From: an uncultured Bacteroidota bacterium
GTDB taxonomy: Bacteria > Bacteroidota > Bacteroidia > Flavobacteriales_F > PHOS-HE28
Direction: 5' to 3'
Length of the DNA: 45,558 nt
Assembly: GCA_902825795.1 (NCBI GenBank)
Contig: CADECG010000008.1
Location: forward strand, 1-45,558
The notes beneath the pieces were generated by a model that ran no database searches, was not told the DNA's origin, and worked only from the letters and a program-made list of their open reading frames with translations. Positions 20,758 through 28,475 of this stretch are shown one piece after another (position 1 is the first letter of the stretch; every line of letters starts with the position of its first letter). The translations under genes were made by a program, and so were the position numbers.

Positions 20758-21720
20758 ATGAGCAAGACCATCACCAAGCCCGCCGTCGTCAAAGCCTCCC
20801 TCAACGGCCATAGTACAAACGGTGCTACGAAGAAGAGCGAACGCCTCCCCGTGATGAAGACCTTCAAGATCTTCATCGGCGGCAAGTTCCCACGCACCGA
20901 GAGCGGGCGCTACTACCAAGTGAACGGCGCTGATGGCAAACCCTTGGCGAACATCTGCCGCAGCAGTCGCAAGGACGTGCGCGATGCCGTGATCGCCGCG
21001 CGTGGTGCGGTGAGCGGCTGGGCCGGTCGCAGTGCATTCAACCGCGGGCAGATCCTCTACCGCATCGGTGAGATGCTCGAAGGACGCCGCGCGCAGTTCG
21101 TGCACGAGATCATGTTGCATGGTGGCACGCGCGAGCATGCCGAGGCACGCGTATCGGCGGCGATCGATCGCTGGATCCACTACGCCGGTTGGTGCGACAA
21201 GTACCAAGCGGTGTTCAGCAGCGTGAACCCCACGAACAGCTCGCACTTCAACTTCAGCGTGCAGGAACCCACCGGCGTGGTGGGCATCATGGCACCAGAA
21301 GGCAGCGCATTGCTTGGACTTGTCTCGACGATCGCACCCGTGATCGCAGGCGGCAACACCTGCATCGTGGTCGCCAGCGAAAGCATGCCGTTACCTGCCG
21401 TCACCTTCACCGAAGTACTCGCCACCAGCGATCTGCCCGGCGGCGTGGTGAACCTGCTCACGGGTTACCGCAAGGAACTGCTCAAACCGCTCGTGACGCA
21501 CATGGACATCAACGCGGTCGTTGTTGATGGCGCTACCAAGGATGAGCGTACCATGCTGGAGACCGAAGCCACTTGCAACCTGAAGCGCGTGGTGTATCCG
21601 AAGGTTTCCGACTGGTCGAAGGAGGAAGGCCAATCACCCTACTTCATCCTCGACACGCAGGAAGTGAAGACCACTTGGCACCCGATCGAACGCGGGCAGG
21701 GTGGGGGTGGGGGGTATTGA
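20758..21720 (+). CDS. Aldehyde dehydrogenase-like protein lacking the catalytic domain
   Basis: A 320-residue protein matching only the N-terminal NAD-binding two-thirds of ALDH: KTFKIFIGGKFPRTESGRYYQVN, ARGAVSGWAGRSAFNRGQILYRIGEMLEGRR, VGIMAPEGSALLGLVSTIAPVIAGGNTCIVVASES, and VVNLLTGYRKELLKPLVTHMDINAVVVDGA. It stops before the catalytic cysteine. In place of the canonical PWN, LKPAE and GST motifs it has MAPEG, VASES and VVDGA, so it is not a functional dehydrogenase. Such proteins resemble the C-terminal half of ALDH16 and usually follow a catalytic ALDH gene directly. Here the catalytic partner is about 12.5 kb upstream on the same strand. It probably binds that partner as a structural subunit. 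Confidence 0.8.
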   Translation: MSKTITKPAVVKASLNGHSTNGATKKSERLPVMKTFKIFIGGKFPRTESGRYYQVNGADGKPLANICRSSRKDVRDAVIAARGAVSGWAGRSAFNRGQILYRIGEMLEGRRAQFVHEIMLHGGTREHAEARVSAAIDRWIHYAGWCDKYQAVFSSVNPTNSSHFNFSVQEPTGVVGIMAPEGSALLGLVSTIAPVIAGGNTCIVVASESMPLPAVTFTEVLATSDLPGGVVNLLTGYRKELLKPLVTHMDINAVVVDGATKDERTMLETEATCNLKRVVYPKVSDWSKEEGQSPYFILDTQEVKTTWHPIERGQGGGGGY

Positions 21721-21740
21721 TCTGTGTAAGCATTTCCGCG

Positions 21741-22202
21741 ATGCCGGATTACGTTATTAAGCCGCTTGTTGGAGTTGGGCCGGTTCTCTTGGGCATGACC
21801 CGCGACGAGGTGCGTCGAGCAATGCCTGAGCCGTCAACGCCGTTCCGCAAAGTGTCGACCGCGAAGTATGAGACGGACTCATTCCACAAGAGTGCGTTCC
21901 AAGTCTACTATAGCGGTGACCAGCCGACCGTGGAGTTCATTGAGCTATCAAGCGACCCTATCGTACACGTGCTTTACGGGGAGCTCGACATTTTCAATGC
22001 ACCAGCCGATGAAGTTATCGCGTATGTCAGTCGCGATGCTGAATACGATCGCAGCGACCCGGAGATCCCATATAGCTATCTGTTCCGGGGATTGGAGTTG
22101 AGCCTGTGGCGTCCCTTGCTCCCAGAGGATGAGAATGACAGCGATGGGCGTTGCTTTGCAACGATCGGGATCGGCAGGAGAGGGTATTATGGTGAAGGTT
22201 AA
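21741..22202 (+). CDS. Conserved hypothetical protein (GVGPVLLGM-type)
   Basis: A 153-residue protein starting MPDYVIKPLVGVGPVLLGMTRDEVRRAM, then FHKSAFQVYYSGDQPTVEFIELSSD, DELVA-like helix PADEVIAYVSRDAEYDRSDPEIPYSYLF, and a C-terminal LELSLWRP and CFATIGIGRRGYY. The pattern (GvGp..lGMtr.eVr..m ... fhds..qv.Yd... veFIEl ... sYif..leLslWRp ... F.tigig..GYy) recurs in uncharacterised proteins across phyla. From memory, some are near toxin/immunity loci. No catalytic residues are apparent. Confidence 0.75.
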   Translation: MPDYVIKPLVGVGPVLLGMTRDEVRRAMPEPSTPFRKVSTAKYETDSFHKSAFQVYYSGDQPTVEFIELSSDPIVHVLYGELDIFNAPADEVIAYVSRDAEYDRSDPEIPYSYLFRGLELSLWRPLLPEDENDSDGRCFATIGIGRRGYYGEG

Positions 22203-22246
22203 AGGGGATGCCTGTAAGTCCCGCAGGGGTCACTGCTTTGGGGACC

Positions 22247-22275
22247 TTGCGGCGGGAAGCGTATTGATACCTTGC
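22247..22275 (+). promoter_or_regulatory. Possible promoter for the NTF2-like gene
   Basis: TTG (22247-22249) and TACCTTGC (22268-22275) are 18 bp apart, close to the Bacteroidota TTG-N19-TAnnTTTG spacing, 18 bp before the ATG at 22293. The -7 match is imperfect. Confidence 0.25.
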
Positions 22276-22292
22276 CCGGATAGAGCACCGAC

Positions 22293-22841
22293 ATGACCAA
22301 GTTATTTCTCGCAATGGCCTTTTGCACAGCTCAGGTGTTTGCGATCGCGCAGTCCGATGTTTCCATTGAACGGGAGCTGGTCGTTCGCTCCAACGAGCTG
22401 ATGAGCGCGGTGGAACAACAGGACCGGGCCGCATTGGAACTGCTTGTGGCGGATGAGTTCATGCTTGAGGTCCCCGGCGATACCGCGCGCACTCCACGTG
22501 CGGAATGGATCGACAACGCCGTGAACCTGAAGTGGGAGGGATTCAAGTTTCACAACATCAAGGTGCGCTCGTTCGGTGAGGTCGCGGTGGTCAGTTCATT
22601 GCTCGACTTCAAGGTGACGACCGGCATAGGGATCCCGATCAGTTCCGATGTGCAGGTAACGGATGTGTGGGTCCGCCGCGACGGTCAGTGGCTGATCGCT
22701 GTCCGTCAATTGGGTGCGGATTCCCTCTCCGGCACAGTGCGGATGGTTTTGGGTTTTCTTGCTGCGCTTGTGCTGTGTTTCTTCGTTAGGCTTTTCGTGC
22801 GGCTGAGGAGAAAGGCCAAGGCGAGGAAGGCGTTGGTATAG
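22293..22841 (+). CDS. DUF4440/NTF2-like protein with C-terminal membrane anchor
   Basis: The 182-residue protein has a signal peptide (MTKLFLAMAFCTAQVFAIAQ), then an NTF2-like domain: ERELVVRSNELMSAVEQQDRAALELLVADEFMLEVPG, EWIDNAVNLKWEGFKFHNIKVRSFGEVAVVSSLLDFKV and VTDVWVRRDGQWLIAVRQLG. This is the DUF4440 pattern. It ends with a clear membrane helix (VRMVLGFLAALVLCFFVRLF) and a short basic tail RLRRKAKARKALV. An NTF2-like periplasmic domain with a C-terminal anchor is unusual. The ligand is unknown. Confidence 0.78.
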   Translation: MTKLFLAMAFCTAQVFAIAQSDVSIERELVVRSNELMSAVEQQDRAALELLVADEFMLEVPGDTARTPRAEWIDNAVNLKWEGFKFHNIKVRSFGEVAVVSSLLDFKVTTGIGIPISSDVQVTDVWVRRDGQWLIAVRQLGADSLSGTVRMVLGFLAALVLCFFVRLFVRLRRKAKARKALV

Positions 22842-22859
22842 GCATCATGTTCAACTGAG

Positions 22860-23987
22860 ATGAACCGCTTGCATATAGGGATCGGTGGGTCGCTGCTGGC
22901 AGTGGTGCTCGCCTTTGCGGCGTGCCGCAAGGATGTGCCGGTGACACAGGAACCGGGGGAACCCGTGCTCGTGCTTCCGGAATCGATGTACAGCTACGCG
23001 GTGCCGCCGATGCCGGCGCACTTCGATAACATCCTGCTACAGATCTGGGAAAGCACGCCGGCCGATAATCCGGTGACCGATGCCGGGGCCACGCTCGGCC
23101 GGGTGCTCTTCTACGATCGCAATCTCAGCGCGAACCGCACCACCAGCTGCGGTAGTTGCCATCACCAGGACAGAGGCTTCTCCGATCCGCACGCTTCGAG
23201 CACGGGGCACATGGGCCAGCCCACGCGCCGCAATGCCATGCACCTCGTCAACCAGTTCTACTCGCGCCAACACTTCTGGGACTTCCGTGCACCAACGTTG
23301 GAAGCACAGGTGCTGATGCCGATCCAGGATGCGGTGGAAATGGGCATGACACTTCCGGAAGTGCTCGGCCGCTTGCAAGCGATCCCGCACTATCGTCCGC
23401 TGTTCACCAATGCCTTCGGCAACGACAGTATCACGGAAGACCGCATCGCCCGTTCGCTTGCGCAGTTCATCCGCTCCATTGCCAGCTACCGCACGCGCTA
23501 CGATGCCGGTGAGGCGAACGCCTTCGCGGACTTCACCCCGATGGAACTCGACGGCAAGAACCTCTTCTACAACGGAGCCACTAAGTGCAACCACTGCCAC
23601 ATGACGGCCAACTTCCACAACCGCGAGGCGCGCAACAACGGGCTTGACGCGGTGTACGCCGACAATGGCCTTGGCGAGATCACGGGGGACGAAGCGGACA
23701 ATGGGATGTTCAAGGTGCCCAGCCTGCGCAATTCGGAACTCACCGCGCCCTACATGCACGATGGCCGGTTCAACACCTTGGAGGAAGTGGTGGAGCACTA
23801 CAATAGCGGAGTACAGCCGCACCCCAACCTCGATGATCGCCTCACCGTGGAGGGCTTGGTGGGAGGGACCCCTTTACAGATGGGTCTCTCGCCTTACGAG
23901 AAGCAGGCCTTGGTCGCTTTTCTGAAGACGCTCACCGATGTTCCGCTCGTGAACGATCCCCGGTTCTCGGACCCGTTCGTGCATTGA
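22860..23987 (+). CDS. Di-haem cytochrome c peroxidase lipoprotein
   Basis: A 375-residue protein of the CcpA/MauG family, reducing hydrogen peroxide with electrons from cytochrome c in the periplasm. The signal MNRLHIGIGGSLLAVVLAFA is followed by A-C, so it is probably a lipoprotein. There are two haem sites: CGSCH (residues about 97-101) in TTSCGSCHHQDRGFSD, and CNHCH (about 243) in GATKCNHCHMTANFHN. The family segments RRNAMHLVNQFYSRQHFWDFRAPTLEAQVLMPIQD and FKVPSLRNSELTAPYMHDG are also visible; the last contains the distal Met/His region. Length is slightly above the usual 320 to 350 residues because of the lipoprotein tether. It lies 18 bases from the NTF2-like gene. Confidence 0.93.
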   Translation: MNRLHIGIGGSLLAVVLAFAACRKDVPVTQEPGEPVLVLPESMYSYAVPPMPAHFDNILLQIWESTPADNPVTDAGATLGRVLFYDRNLSANRTTSCGSCHHQDRGFSDPHASSTGHMGQPTRRNAMHLVNQFYSRQHFWDFRAPTLEAQVLMPIQDAVEMGMTLPEVLGRLQAIPHYRPLFTNAFGNDSITEDRIARSLAQFIRSIASYRTRYDAGEANAFADFTPMELDGKNLFYNGATKCNHCHMTANFHNREARNNGLDAVYADNGLGEITGDEADNGMFKVPSLRNSELTAPYMHDGRFNTLEEVVEHYNSGVQPHPNLDDRLTVEGLVGGTPLQMGLSPYEKQALVAFLKTLTDVPLVNDPRFSDPFVH

Positions 23988-24096
23988 GCTGAGGTGCAAG
24001 GCCGGAAGGCTTGAACACCAATACGTCTGGCCGCAGTGCAATGCGGGATGCGGTCGCTTGAACGGCGGCTCCTTGGGAAATAGTTCGTGCGTCATT

Positions 24097-24124
24097 ATAT
24101 ATTCAACCATATGGTTGAATATAT
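24097..24124. promoter_or_regulatory. 28-bp perfect palindrome, ArsR operator
   Basis: The sequence reads the same on both strands from 24097 to 24124, centred on CATATG (24108-24113); the inner half is ATTCAACCATATGGTTGAAT. It ends 9 bp before the ATG of the ArsR-type gene. On the plus strand TATATTCG (24120-24127) could be a -7 box overlapping its right arm, which would put the transcription start at the start codon. Bound repressor would block this promoter directly. Confidence 0.8.
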
Positions 24125-24133
24125 TCGCCCCCG

Positions 24134-24469
24134 ATGGCAACCCCACAGACCCTCGACCGCACCCTCACCGCACTCGCCGATCCAACGCGTCGGGCGATCC
24201 TGCGACGCCTTTCTTCCGGCGAAGCCCGCGTAACGGATGTCGCGCAACCCTTTGGCATGTCGCTCAATGCGGTCAGCAAGCACATCCTTGTGCTCGAGCG
24301 CGCCAAACTGGTGAAGCGCCGTAAGGTCGGCCGCGACCACTACCTCAGCTACCGGCCCGAACCGCTGGATGCGGCGGCGAAGTGGATCGCTGAAACGCGC
24401 ACGTTCTGGGCAACGCGCCTGGATGCCTTGGAAAAACTGCTGCGCGACGAGGACGCGGCCAAGCGCTGA
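24134..24469 (+). CDS. ArsR/SmtB family winged-helix regulator
   Basis: A 111-residue protein: LDRTLTALADPTRRAILRRLSSGEARVTDVAQPFGMSLNAVSKHILVLERAKLVKRRKVGRDHYLSYRPEPLDAAAKWIAE. This is the classical ArsR-type domain with the recognition helix SLNAVSKHILVLE. It carries no cysteine pair for metal binding. The tail FWATRLDALEKLLRDED is the dimerisation helix typical of the sub-group that precedes an AHSA1-type SRPBCC gene. It sits directly behind a 28-bp palindrome, so autoregulation is likely. Confidence 0.92.
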   Translation: MATPQTLDRTLTALADPTRRAILRRLSSGEARVTDVAQPFGMSLNAVSKHILVLERAKLVKRRKVGRDHYLSYRPEPLDAAAKWIAETRTFWATRLDALEKLLRDEDAAKR

Positions 24470-24496
24470 TCAACAACGAACCAAACAACCCGACAC

Positions 24497-25030
24497 ATGG
24501 ACAAGTACGGAACCGTCATCGCACCGAACACCCTCCGCTTCGAACGTTTACTGCCCGGCCCCATCGAACGCGTATGGGCCTATCTCACCGAATCGGAGAA
24601 ACGCGCCAAGTGGCTGGCCAGCGGCGCCATGGACTTGCATGTAGGCGGCGACGCGGAGCTCTTCTGGCTGCACACCAACTTGGACACGGCCAAGCCCGAT
24701 GACCCACCCGAGAAGTACAAGAACGGCCACCGCATGAAGGCGACCATTACGCGCTGCGAACCACCGCATGTGCTGGGCTACACATGGGGCGCACGCGCCG
24801 ATGCGCTCTCGGAAGTGGTCTTCGAACTGAGCGTTAAGGGCAACGATGTGCTGCTCGTCCTCACGCACCACCGCCTGCCCAACCAGAACGATCTGCTCGG
24901 TGTATCCGGCGGCTGGCACACGCACCTGGATGTGTTGGTGGAGCACTTGAACGGACGTACCGCACCTGCCTTCTGGAGTAAGATGGACAAGCTGAACGCG
25001 GAGTACAAGAAGCGGCAGGGTGGCGCTTGA
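24497..25030 (+). CDS. SRPBCC (AHSA1-like) family protein
   Basis: A 177-residue protein: MDKYGTVIAPNTLRFERLLPGPIERVWAYLTESEKRAKWLASGAMDL at the start (R.lpgp.erVW..lte.e..akWla.g...), then ITRCEPPHVLGYTWGARADALSEVVFELSV, LLVLTHHRLPNQNDLLGVSGGWHTHLDVLVEHLNGR and a final FWSKMDKLNAEY. It belongs to the AHSA1/Aha1-C-like subgroup of SRPBCC proteins, usually in operon with an ArsR regulator as here (27 bp gap). The ligand is unknown. Confidence 0.9.
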   Translation: MDKYGTVIAPNTLRFERLLPGPIERVWAYLTESEKRAKWLASGAMDLHVGGDAELFWLHTNLDTAKPDDPPEKYKNGHRMKATITRCEPPHVLGYTWGARADALSEVVFELSVKGNDVLLVLTHHRLPNQNDLLGVSGGWHTHLDVLVEHLNGRTAPAFWSKMDKLNAEYKKRQGGA

Positions 25031-25078
25031 TCGTGCTTGGGGTCATCCGGTCAGTGCCTTGAAGTTCGTTCCAGATGT

Positions 25079-26107
25079 TCACTGCACAGCAACGCGCTGC
25101 ACGGATCTTCCAATAGTGGTTTCCACGGTCAATAAGTACACGCCGCGCACCAGATCCCGCACATCGATCGCTGCTTGATGGGCAACACTGCCTGAGCGCA
25201 CGCTGCGTCCTTGGGCATCCGTCAACGTATAGCTCCCCATCCCTTGCAGCGCAATGGAAACATGCTCATTGGCCGGGTTCGGGAACACCGTGAATGGGTC
25301 GGCTTGTTCGTCATGCGAGAATCCCACGCTCGTGTCGAACGCATAGATGAACACCGTTTGGTAAGCGAAGGCACTGCCGCCTTGCCTGTTCGCGACCAAG
25401 TAGAGGAACTCCCCATCATAGAACATCCCTTGTGGCCGCTGGTCATTGTCGATCGGCGTATCGGGGAGGTCGATCCAGCCGAGGTCTTGGTCCGTTGAGA
25501 GGTCGTATGCGTAGATGCGTTCCTGGTCGCCGTTCAAGTTGTCGGTGACATAGAAGAGCGTGTCACCACGCAAAGCGATACCGTATGGCTGTTCGCCATG
25601 AAGCGGCACCGTATCAATTGGTGCGGGATCGCCGGGCACCCATTTGTAGGCGTACGCGAAGGGGAACACATTGAAGTCGGGGTAGTACATGGTATACCAC
25701 ACGGCGTTCCCGTCAGCGCACAAGTCGCCGATGCCCGATGAGTTGCCACCGATCACATCAGGGAAGGTCCATGTGTTGAGCAGCACTCCGCCATTGTCCA
25801 CTTCATACAAGTGCGCGCCGTTGGTAGTGAAGTCCTCGGCGATCAAGTATGAGCCGGGCTTGCGCACCATGCCGTGGTTGAAATCGAACCCCGTCGTTTG
25901 TTGTCCGAGGATGGTACCCGCGTGATCGCTGAAGTACACATCGCCGGAAAAATCGTCCCCGAGGAAGATCGTATCGGCGTTCACATGTATTCCCCAGAAC
26001 CCTTGGCTGATACCGGGGTAGGGGATGCTGTCGACAAGGATCTGGGCGTTCGCGGAAGCTGCGACGAGCAGTGCGCTGGCGCAGGTGGGCAAGTAACGTG
26101 GTTCCAT
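25079..26107 (-). CDS. T9SS type A sorting domain protein (beta-propeller-like)
   Basis: A 342-residue secreted protein. The signal MEPRYLPTCASALLVAASAN is followed by AQ. The body contains repeated phrases typical of beta-propeller proteins: GFWGIHVNADTIFLGDDFSGDVYFSDHAG, GIALRGDTLFYVTDNLNG and MFYDGEFLYLVANRQGG. The C-terminal about 75 residues (FTVFPNPANEHVSIALQGMGSYTLTDAQGRSVRSG... LVRGVYLLTVET) are the T9SS type A sorting domain (FPNPa...v.i) that directs secretion and surface attachment. I chose the ATG at 26107, just before the signal peptide. No catalytic motif is visible. Confidence 0.85.
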   Translation of the reverse strand: MEPRYLPTCASALLVAASANAQILVDSIPYPGISQGFWGIHVNADTIFLGDDFSGDVYFSDHAGTILGQQTTGFDFNHGMVRKPGSYLIAEDFTTNGAHLYEVDNGGVLLNTWTFPDVIGGNSSGIGDLCADGNAVWYTMYYPDFNVFPFAYAYKWVPGDPAPIDTVPLHGEQPYGIALRGDTLFYVTDNLNGDQERIYAYDLSTDQDLGWIDLPDTPIDNDQRPQGMFYDGEFLYLVANRQGGSAFAYQTVFIYAFDTSVGFSHDEQADPFTVFPNPANEHVSIALQGMGSYTLTDAQGRSVRSGSVAHQAAIDVRDLVRGVYLLTVETTIGRSVQRVAVQ

Positions 26108-26168
26108 GGTCTTGTGCTGGTCGCCGAAAGGTAGGACCACGTGGTTCCTGCGCATAGCTTGTCACCCT

Positions 26169-27368
26169 ATGCGCTTCGTCCACTTTCTTGTTGCAGGTGT
26201 TCTGTCGGTGCTGCTGCTGTGGATCAACATCGCGGTGCATCGCGCGCCGGCAATTGGTTCCGCGGAGGAGGATGCAGCATTGAAAGAACAGCTCGCGTTC
26301 TTGGAACCGCGTATTCGGGACGGTCTCGCTGCCGAAATGCAGGAACTCTTTCCGGAAGGCCGGGTGTTCACCTATGCGTTGTACGGCCTCGCTTGGTGCG
26401 GCGTGGCCGAGCGACTTGTCGCGGCGGATACTCTACGGACCCACGCGCAACGGGAAGCGCTTTGGGCCTATGAGATGATCGATTCGCGACTATGCTGGTC
26501 GCAGTTCCCCAAGGAGGCGACCCCCGAGTTCGGGGTCTTCTATGTGGGCTGGCGCAATTATCTGTTGGCACGTTTGGTTTCTTCAGGTGCAGCATCGCTC
26601 GACACGTCCTTGGTGTCTGCATTCGATCGGCAAAGCGACAGTCTGGCCCGTGCTTTCGCGCGTTCGGGTTCGCCGTTCTTGGAGTCGTACACCGGTGCCG
26701 CTTGGCCAGCGGACGCCACCGTGGCCATGGCATCACTGGTCATGCACGGGCAATTGCGCGAACGCGATCATAGCGCTGTAACCACGCGTTGGGTGGCGCA
26801 GGTGCGCGAGCGACTGGATGAACGGGATCTGATCCCGCATGCATGGCAACCGTGGGAGGATCGGCTGGGCCAGTCGGCGCGGGGCAGTTCGCAGGCGCTC
26901 ATGAGTGTGTTTTTGCCGCTCATCGACACGGCATTGGCTACGCAACAGTTCACCCGGTTCCGCGAGTTATACGTCACGGAACGTTTCGGGGTCCCGGCCG
27001 TGCGGGAGCATCCGATCGGCGATGGCTCGCCCGGGGATGTGGACAGCCGCCCGTTGATCCTCGGTTTTGGCCCCGCCGCTACGATCGTGGGTGCTGGCGC
27101 CTGCCGGACGAACGGTGATGCACACCACGCAGCGGAATTCGCGTCCACGGTGCATGGCTTCGGGTTCTCGACCGGTATTGATGACAAACGCTACGTCTTT
27201 GGCGCGTTGCCCATAGCGGACCTCTTCATTGCATGGGTGCGCACCATGCCCTGCGCAACGGAACACGATGGCACTCCGATGTTCAAACGCTTTCATCTCT
27301 GGTGCGCGCTGTTGCTTGTGCTGCTATGGTCGCCGGTACTGGTACGTTGGTGGCGTGCACGTGGTTGA
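26169..27368 (+). CDS. Hypothetical membrane-anchored protein
   Basis: A 399-residue protein with an N-terminal membrane segment (MRFVHFLVAGVLSVLLLWIN) and a C-terminal one (FKRFHLWCALLLVLLWSPVL), so the large middle part is probably in the periplasm, anchored at both ends. The middle is helical: LKEQLAFLEPRIRDGLAAEMQELF, FGVFYVGWRNYLLARLVSSG, and GSPFLESYTGAAWPADATVAMASLVMH, suggesting an alpha/alpha toroid. A conserved-looking tail has RPLILGFGPAATIVGAGACRTNGDAHHAAEF and FGALPIADLFIAWVRTMP. I do not recognise the family. The ATG at 26169 is chosen as the one before the first helix. Confidence 0.72.
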   Translation: MRFVHFLVAGVLSVLLLWINIAVHRAPAIGSAEEDAALKEQLAFLEPRIRDGLAAEMQELFPEGRVFTYALYGLAWCGVAERLVAADTLRTHAQREALWAYEMIDSRLCWSQFPKEATPEFGVFYVGWRNYLLARLVSSGAASLDTSLVSAFDRQSDSLARAFARSGSPFLESYTGAAWPADATVAMASLVMHGQLRERDHSAVTTRWVAQVRERLDERDLIPHAWQPWEDRLGQSARGSSQALMSVFLPLIDTALATQQFTRFRELYVTERFGVPAVREHPIGDGSPGDVDSRPLILGFGPAATIVGAGACRTNGDAHHAAEFASTVHGFGFSTGIDDKRYVFGALPIADLFIAWVRTMPCATEHDGTPMFKRFHLWCALLLVLLWSPVLVRWWRARG

Positions 27369-27471
27369 AGTCCGTTGCGCAAGGAAGCCCTGTTGACAAC
27401 TCACCCGCTCTTTGGGCTTGCACAAGTTGTCGATGATCCTACTTTGGCGGCACACTCTAACACCGACCACC

Positions 27472-27630
27472 ATGCCAGCTGTAGAAGGTTACTGCGTGAA
27501 GTGCAAAGCGAAGCGCGAAATGAAGGATGCCAAGGAGAACACCATGGCCAACGGCCGCAAGGCCATGAAGGGCACGTGCAGTGTTTGTGGCACGGGCATG
27601 TTCAAGATCCTGGGCAACGCCAAGAAGTAG
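27472..27630 (+). CDS. DUF5679 zinc-ribbon protein
   Basis: A 52-residue protein, MPAVEGYCVKCKAKREMKDA..., with two CxxC pairs: CVKC at about residues 8-11 and CSVC at about 36-39. The KAKREMKD and MANGRKAMKGTCSVCGTGMFKI segments fit DUF5679, a small zinc ribbon common near ribosome-associated or DNA-related genes. The start at 27472 is the ATG that begins this domain; a longer frame upstream is not protein-like. A strong terminator follows 20 bp after the stop. Confidence 0.85.
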   Translation: MPAVEGYCVKCKAKREMKDAKENTMANGRKAMKGTCSVCGTGMFKILGNAKK

Positions 27631-27650
27631 TCACAGGACAAACAATGGAG

Positions 27651-27675
27651 AAGGCCCCGACTTGTCGGGGCCTTT
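27651..27675 (+). terminator. Rho-independent terminator after DUF5679 gene
   Basis: AAGGCCCCGAC (27651-27661) pairs perfectly with GTCGGGGCCTT (27664-27674) and is followed by T and CCTG. The hairpin ends transcription between convergent genes; the same CCCGAC/GTCGGG core occurs in the dispersed repeats. Confidence 0.75.
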
Positions 27676-27698
27676 CCTGTTCTTGGGTGCCGGTATGA

Positions 27699-27926
27699 TC
27701 AACTGTGCGTGCTGGACAGTTCGCGCCAGAAGTCGCGGAGTTGTTTGCGGAAGAGCAGGAAGAGGAGGATGTAAGGGACTGGTATCAACCAGAGGATACC
27801 GGCATTGATGCCGCCTGCATCGCCGTTCTGTTCCGCCACCGCTTTGCACATGGCACAGCCTTGGGCCAGCAGTTCGCTCGTGAGCACGAACGACAGGACG
27901 AGAAGGGCGGAGAGGCGTTTCAGCAC
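27699..27926 (-). CDS. Small membrane protein of the cytochrome oxidase locus
   Basis: A 75-residue protein with a signal-like N-terminus (MLKRLSALLVLSFVLTSELL), a short conserved motif QGCAMCKAVAEQNGD, and a C-terminal membrane helix (NAGILWLIPVPYILLFLLF) followed by RKQLRDFW. From memory, proteins with the QGC.MCKA motif followed by one helix sit next to DUF420/SCO genes in Bacteroidota. The two cysteines might bind a metal, possibly copper, but that is inference. The first codon is GTG, directly downstream of a -7-like box. Confidence 0.75.
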   Translation of the reverse strand: MLKRLSALLVLSFVLTSELLAQGCAMCKAVAEQNGDAGGINAGILWLIPVPYILLFLLFRKQLRDFWRELSSTHS

Positions 27927-27930
27927 GGGA

Positions 27931-27938
27931 CGAAAGTA
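27931..27938 (-). promoter_or_regulatory. Possible -7 box; leaderless start
   Basis: TACTTTCG on the minus strand (27938 down to 27931) is 4 bases from the GTG at 27926. This matches the -7 form seen at 14789 and 32173, so transcription may start at the GTG itself. No TTG at the -33 spacing is obvious. Confidence 0.35.
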
Positions 27939-27953
27939 GTCGGACGATGAACC

Positions 27954-28475
27954 TCAGTAGTAGTCCATCATCATCAAGTACACCACCACACCGGTAATAC
28001 TCACATACAACCACAAGGGCAGCGTGACCTTCGCGATCTTCCGGTGCTTGTCGAAGCGACTGCTCAACGCACGGTTCAACGTGATCAGCACCAATGGTAC
28101 GATCGCCGCTGCCAGCACAATGTGCGTTAGGAGGATGAACAGGTAAACCCCACGCACGGATCCGCCATACACCGCACTTTCGAAACTGGAGTGCTGTGTT
28201 ACATATAGTACGAGGAAAAGCGCGCTGAGCCCCACGGCCAAGAGCATCAGCTTCTTATGAAGCTCCACTTGCTTGGCCATGATGGCGCGCCAAGCCATGA
28301 TCAGCACGACCGTGGTGAGCGCATTGATCACACCGTTGATGGCCGGCAAAGTGCCGCGCGCAATACCCAACGTGAACAGGTCAGGACCGAGGTAGAGAAA
28401 GGCCACCAAGCCGAGCAGCACAACGCTCAGCACCCATATCAACCCACCGTTGTTCTTGGCCTTTGCGGTGGTCAT
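27954..28475 (-). CDS. DUF420 family membrane protein
   Basis: A 173-residue protein with about five membrane helices, of the DUF420 family (YozB/CtaM-like). It contains LGIARGTLPAINGVINALTTVVLIMAWRAIMAKQVELHKKLMLLAV (the P.ina..n....v.l..G......g....Hr..m motif) and VYLFILLTHIVLAAAIVPLVLITLNRALSSRFDKHRKIAKVTLPLWLYVSITGVVVYLMM. Conserved histidines in the family (VELHKK, LTHIVL) may contact copper or haem. DUF420 genes are usually beside cytochrome oxidase assembly genes. It overlaps the SCO gene by 4 bases. Confidence 0.88.
   Translation of the reverse strand: MTTAKAKNNGGLIWVLSVVLLGLVAFLYLGPDLFTLGIARGTLPAINGVINALTTVVLIMAWRAIMAKQVELHKKLMLLAVGLSALFLVLYVTQHSSFESAVYGGSVRGVYLFILLTHIVLAAAIVPLVLITLNRALSSRFDKHRKIAKVTLPLWLYVSITGVVVYLMMMDYY

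Noticed and set aside
23037-23822. 261-codon frame antisense to the cytochrome c peroxidase gene
   Set aside because: The haem-binding CxxCH motifs are on the plus strand; the antisense frame has no recognisable features.
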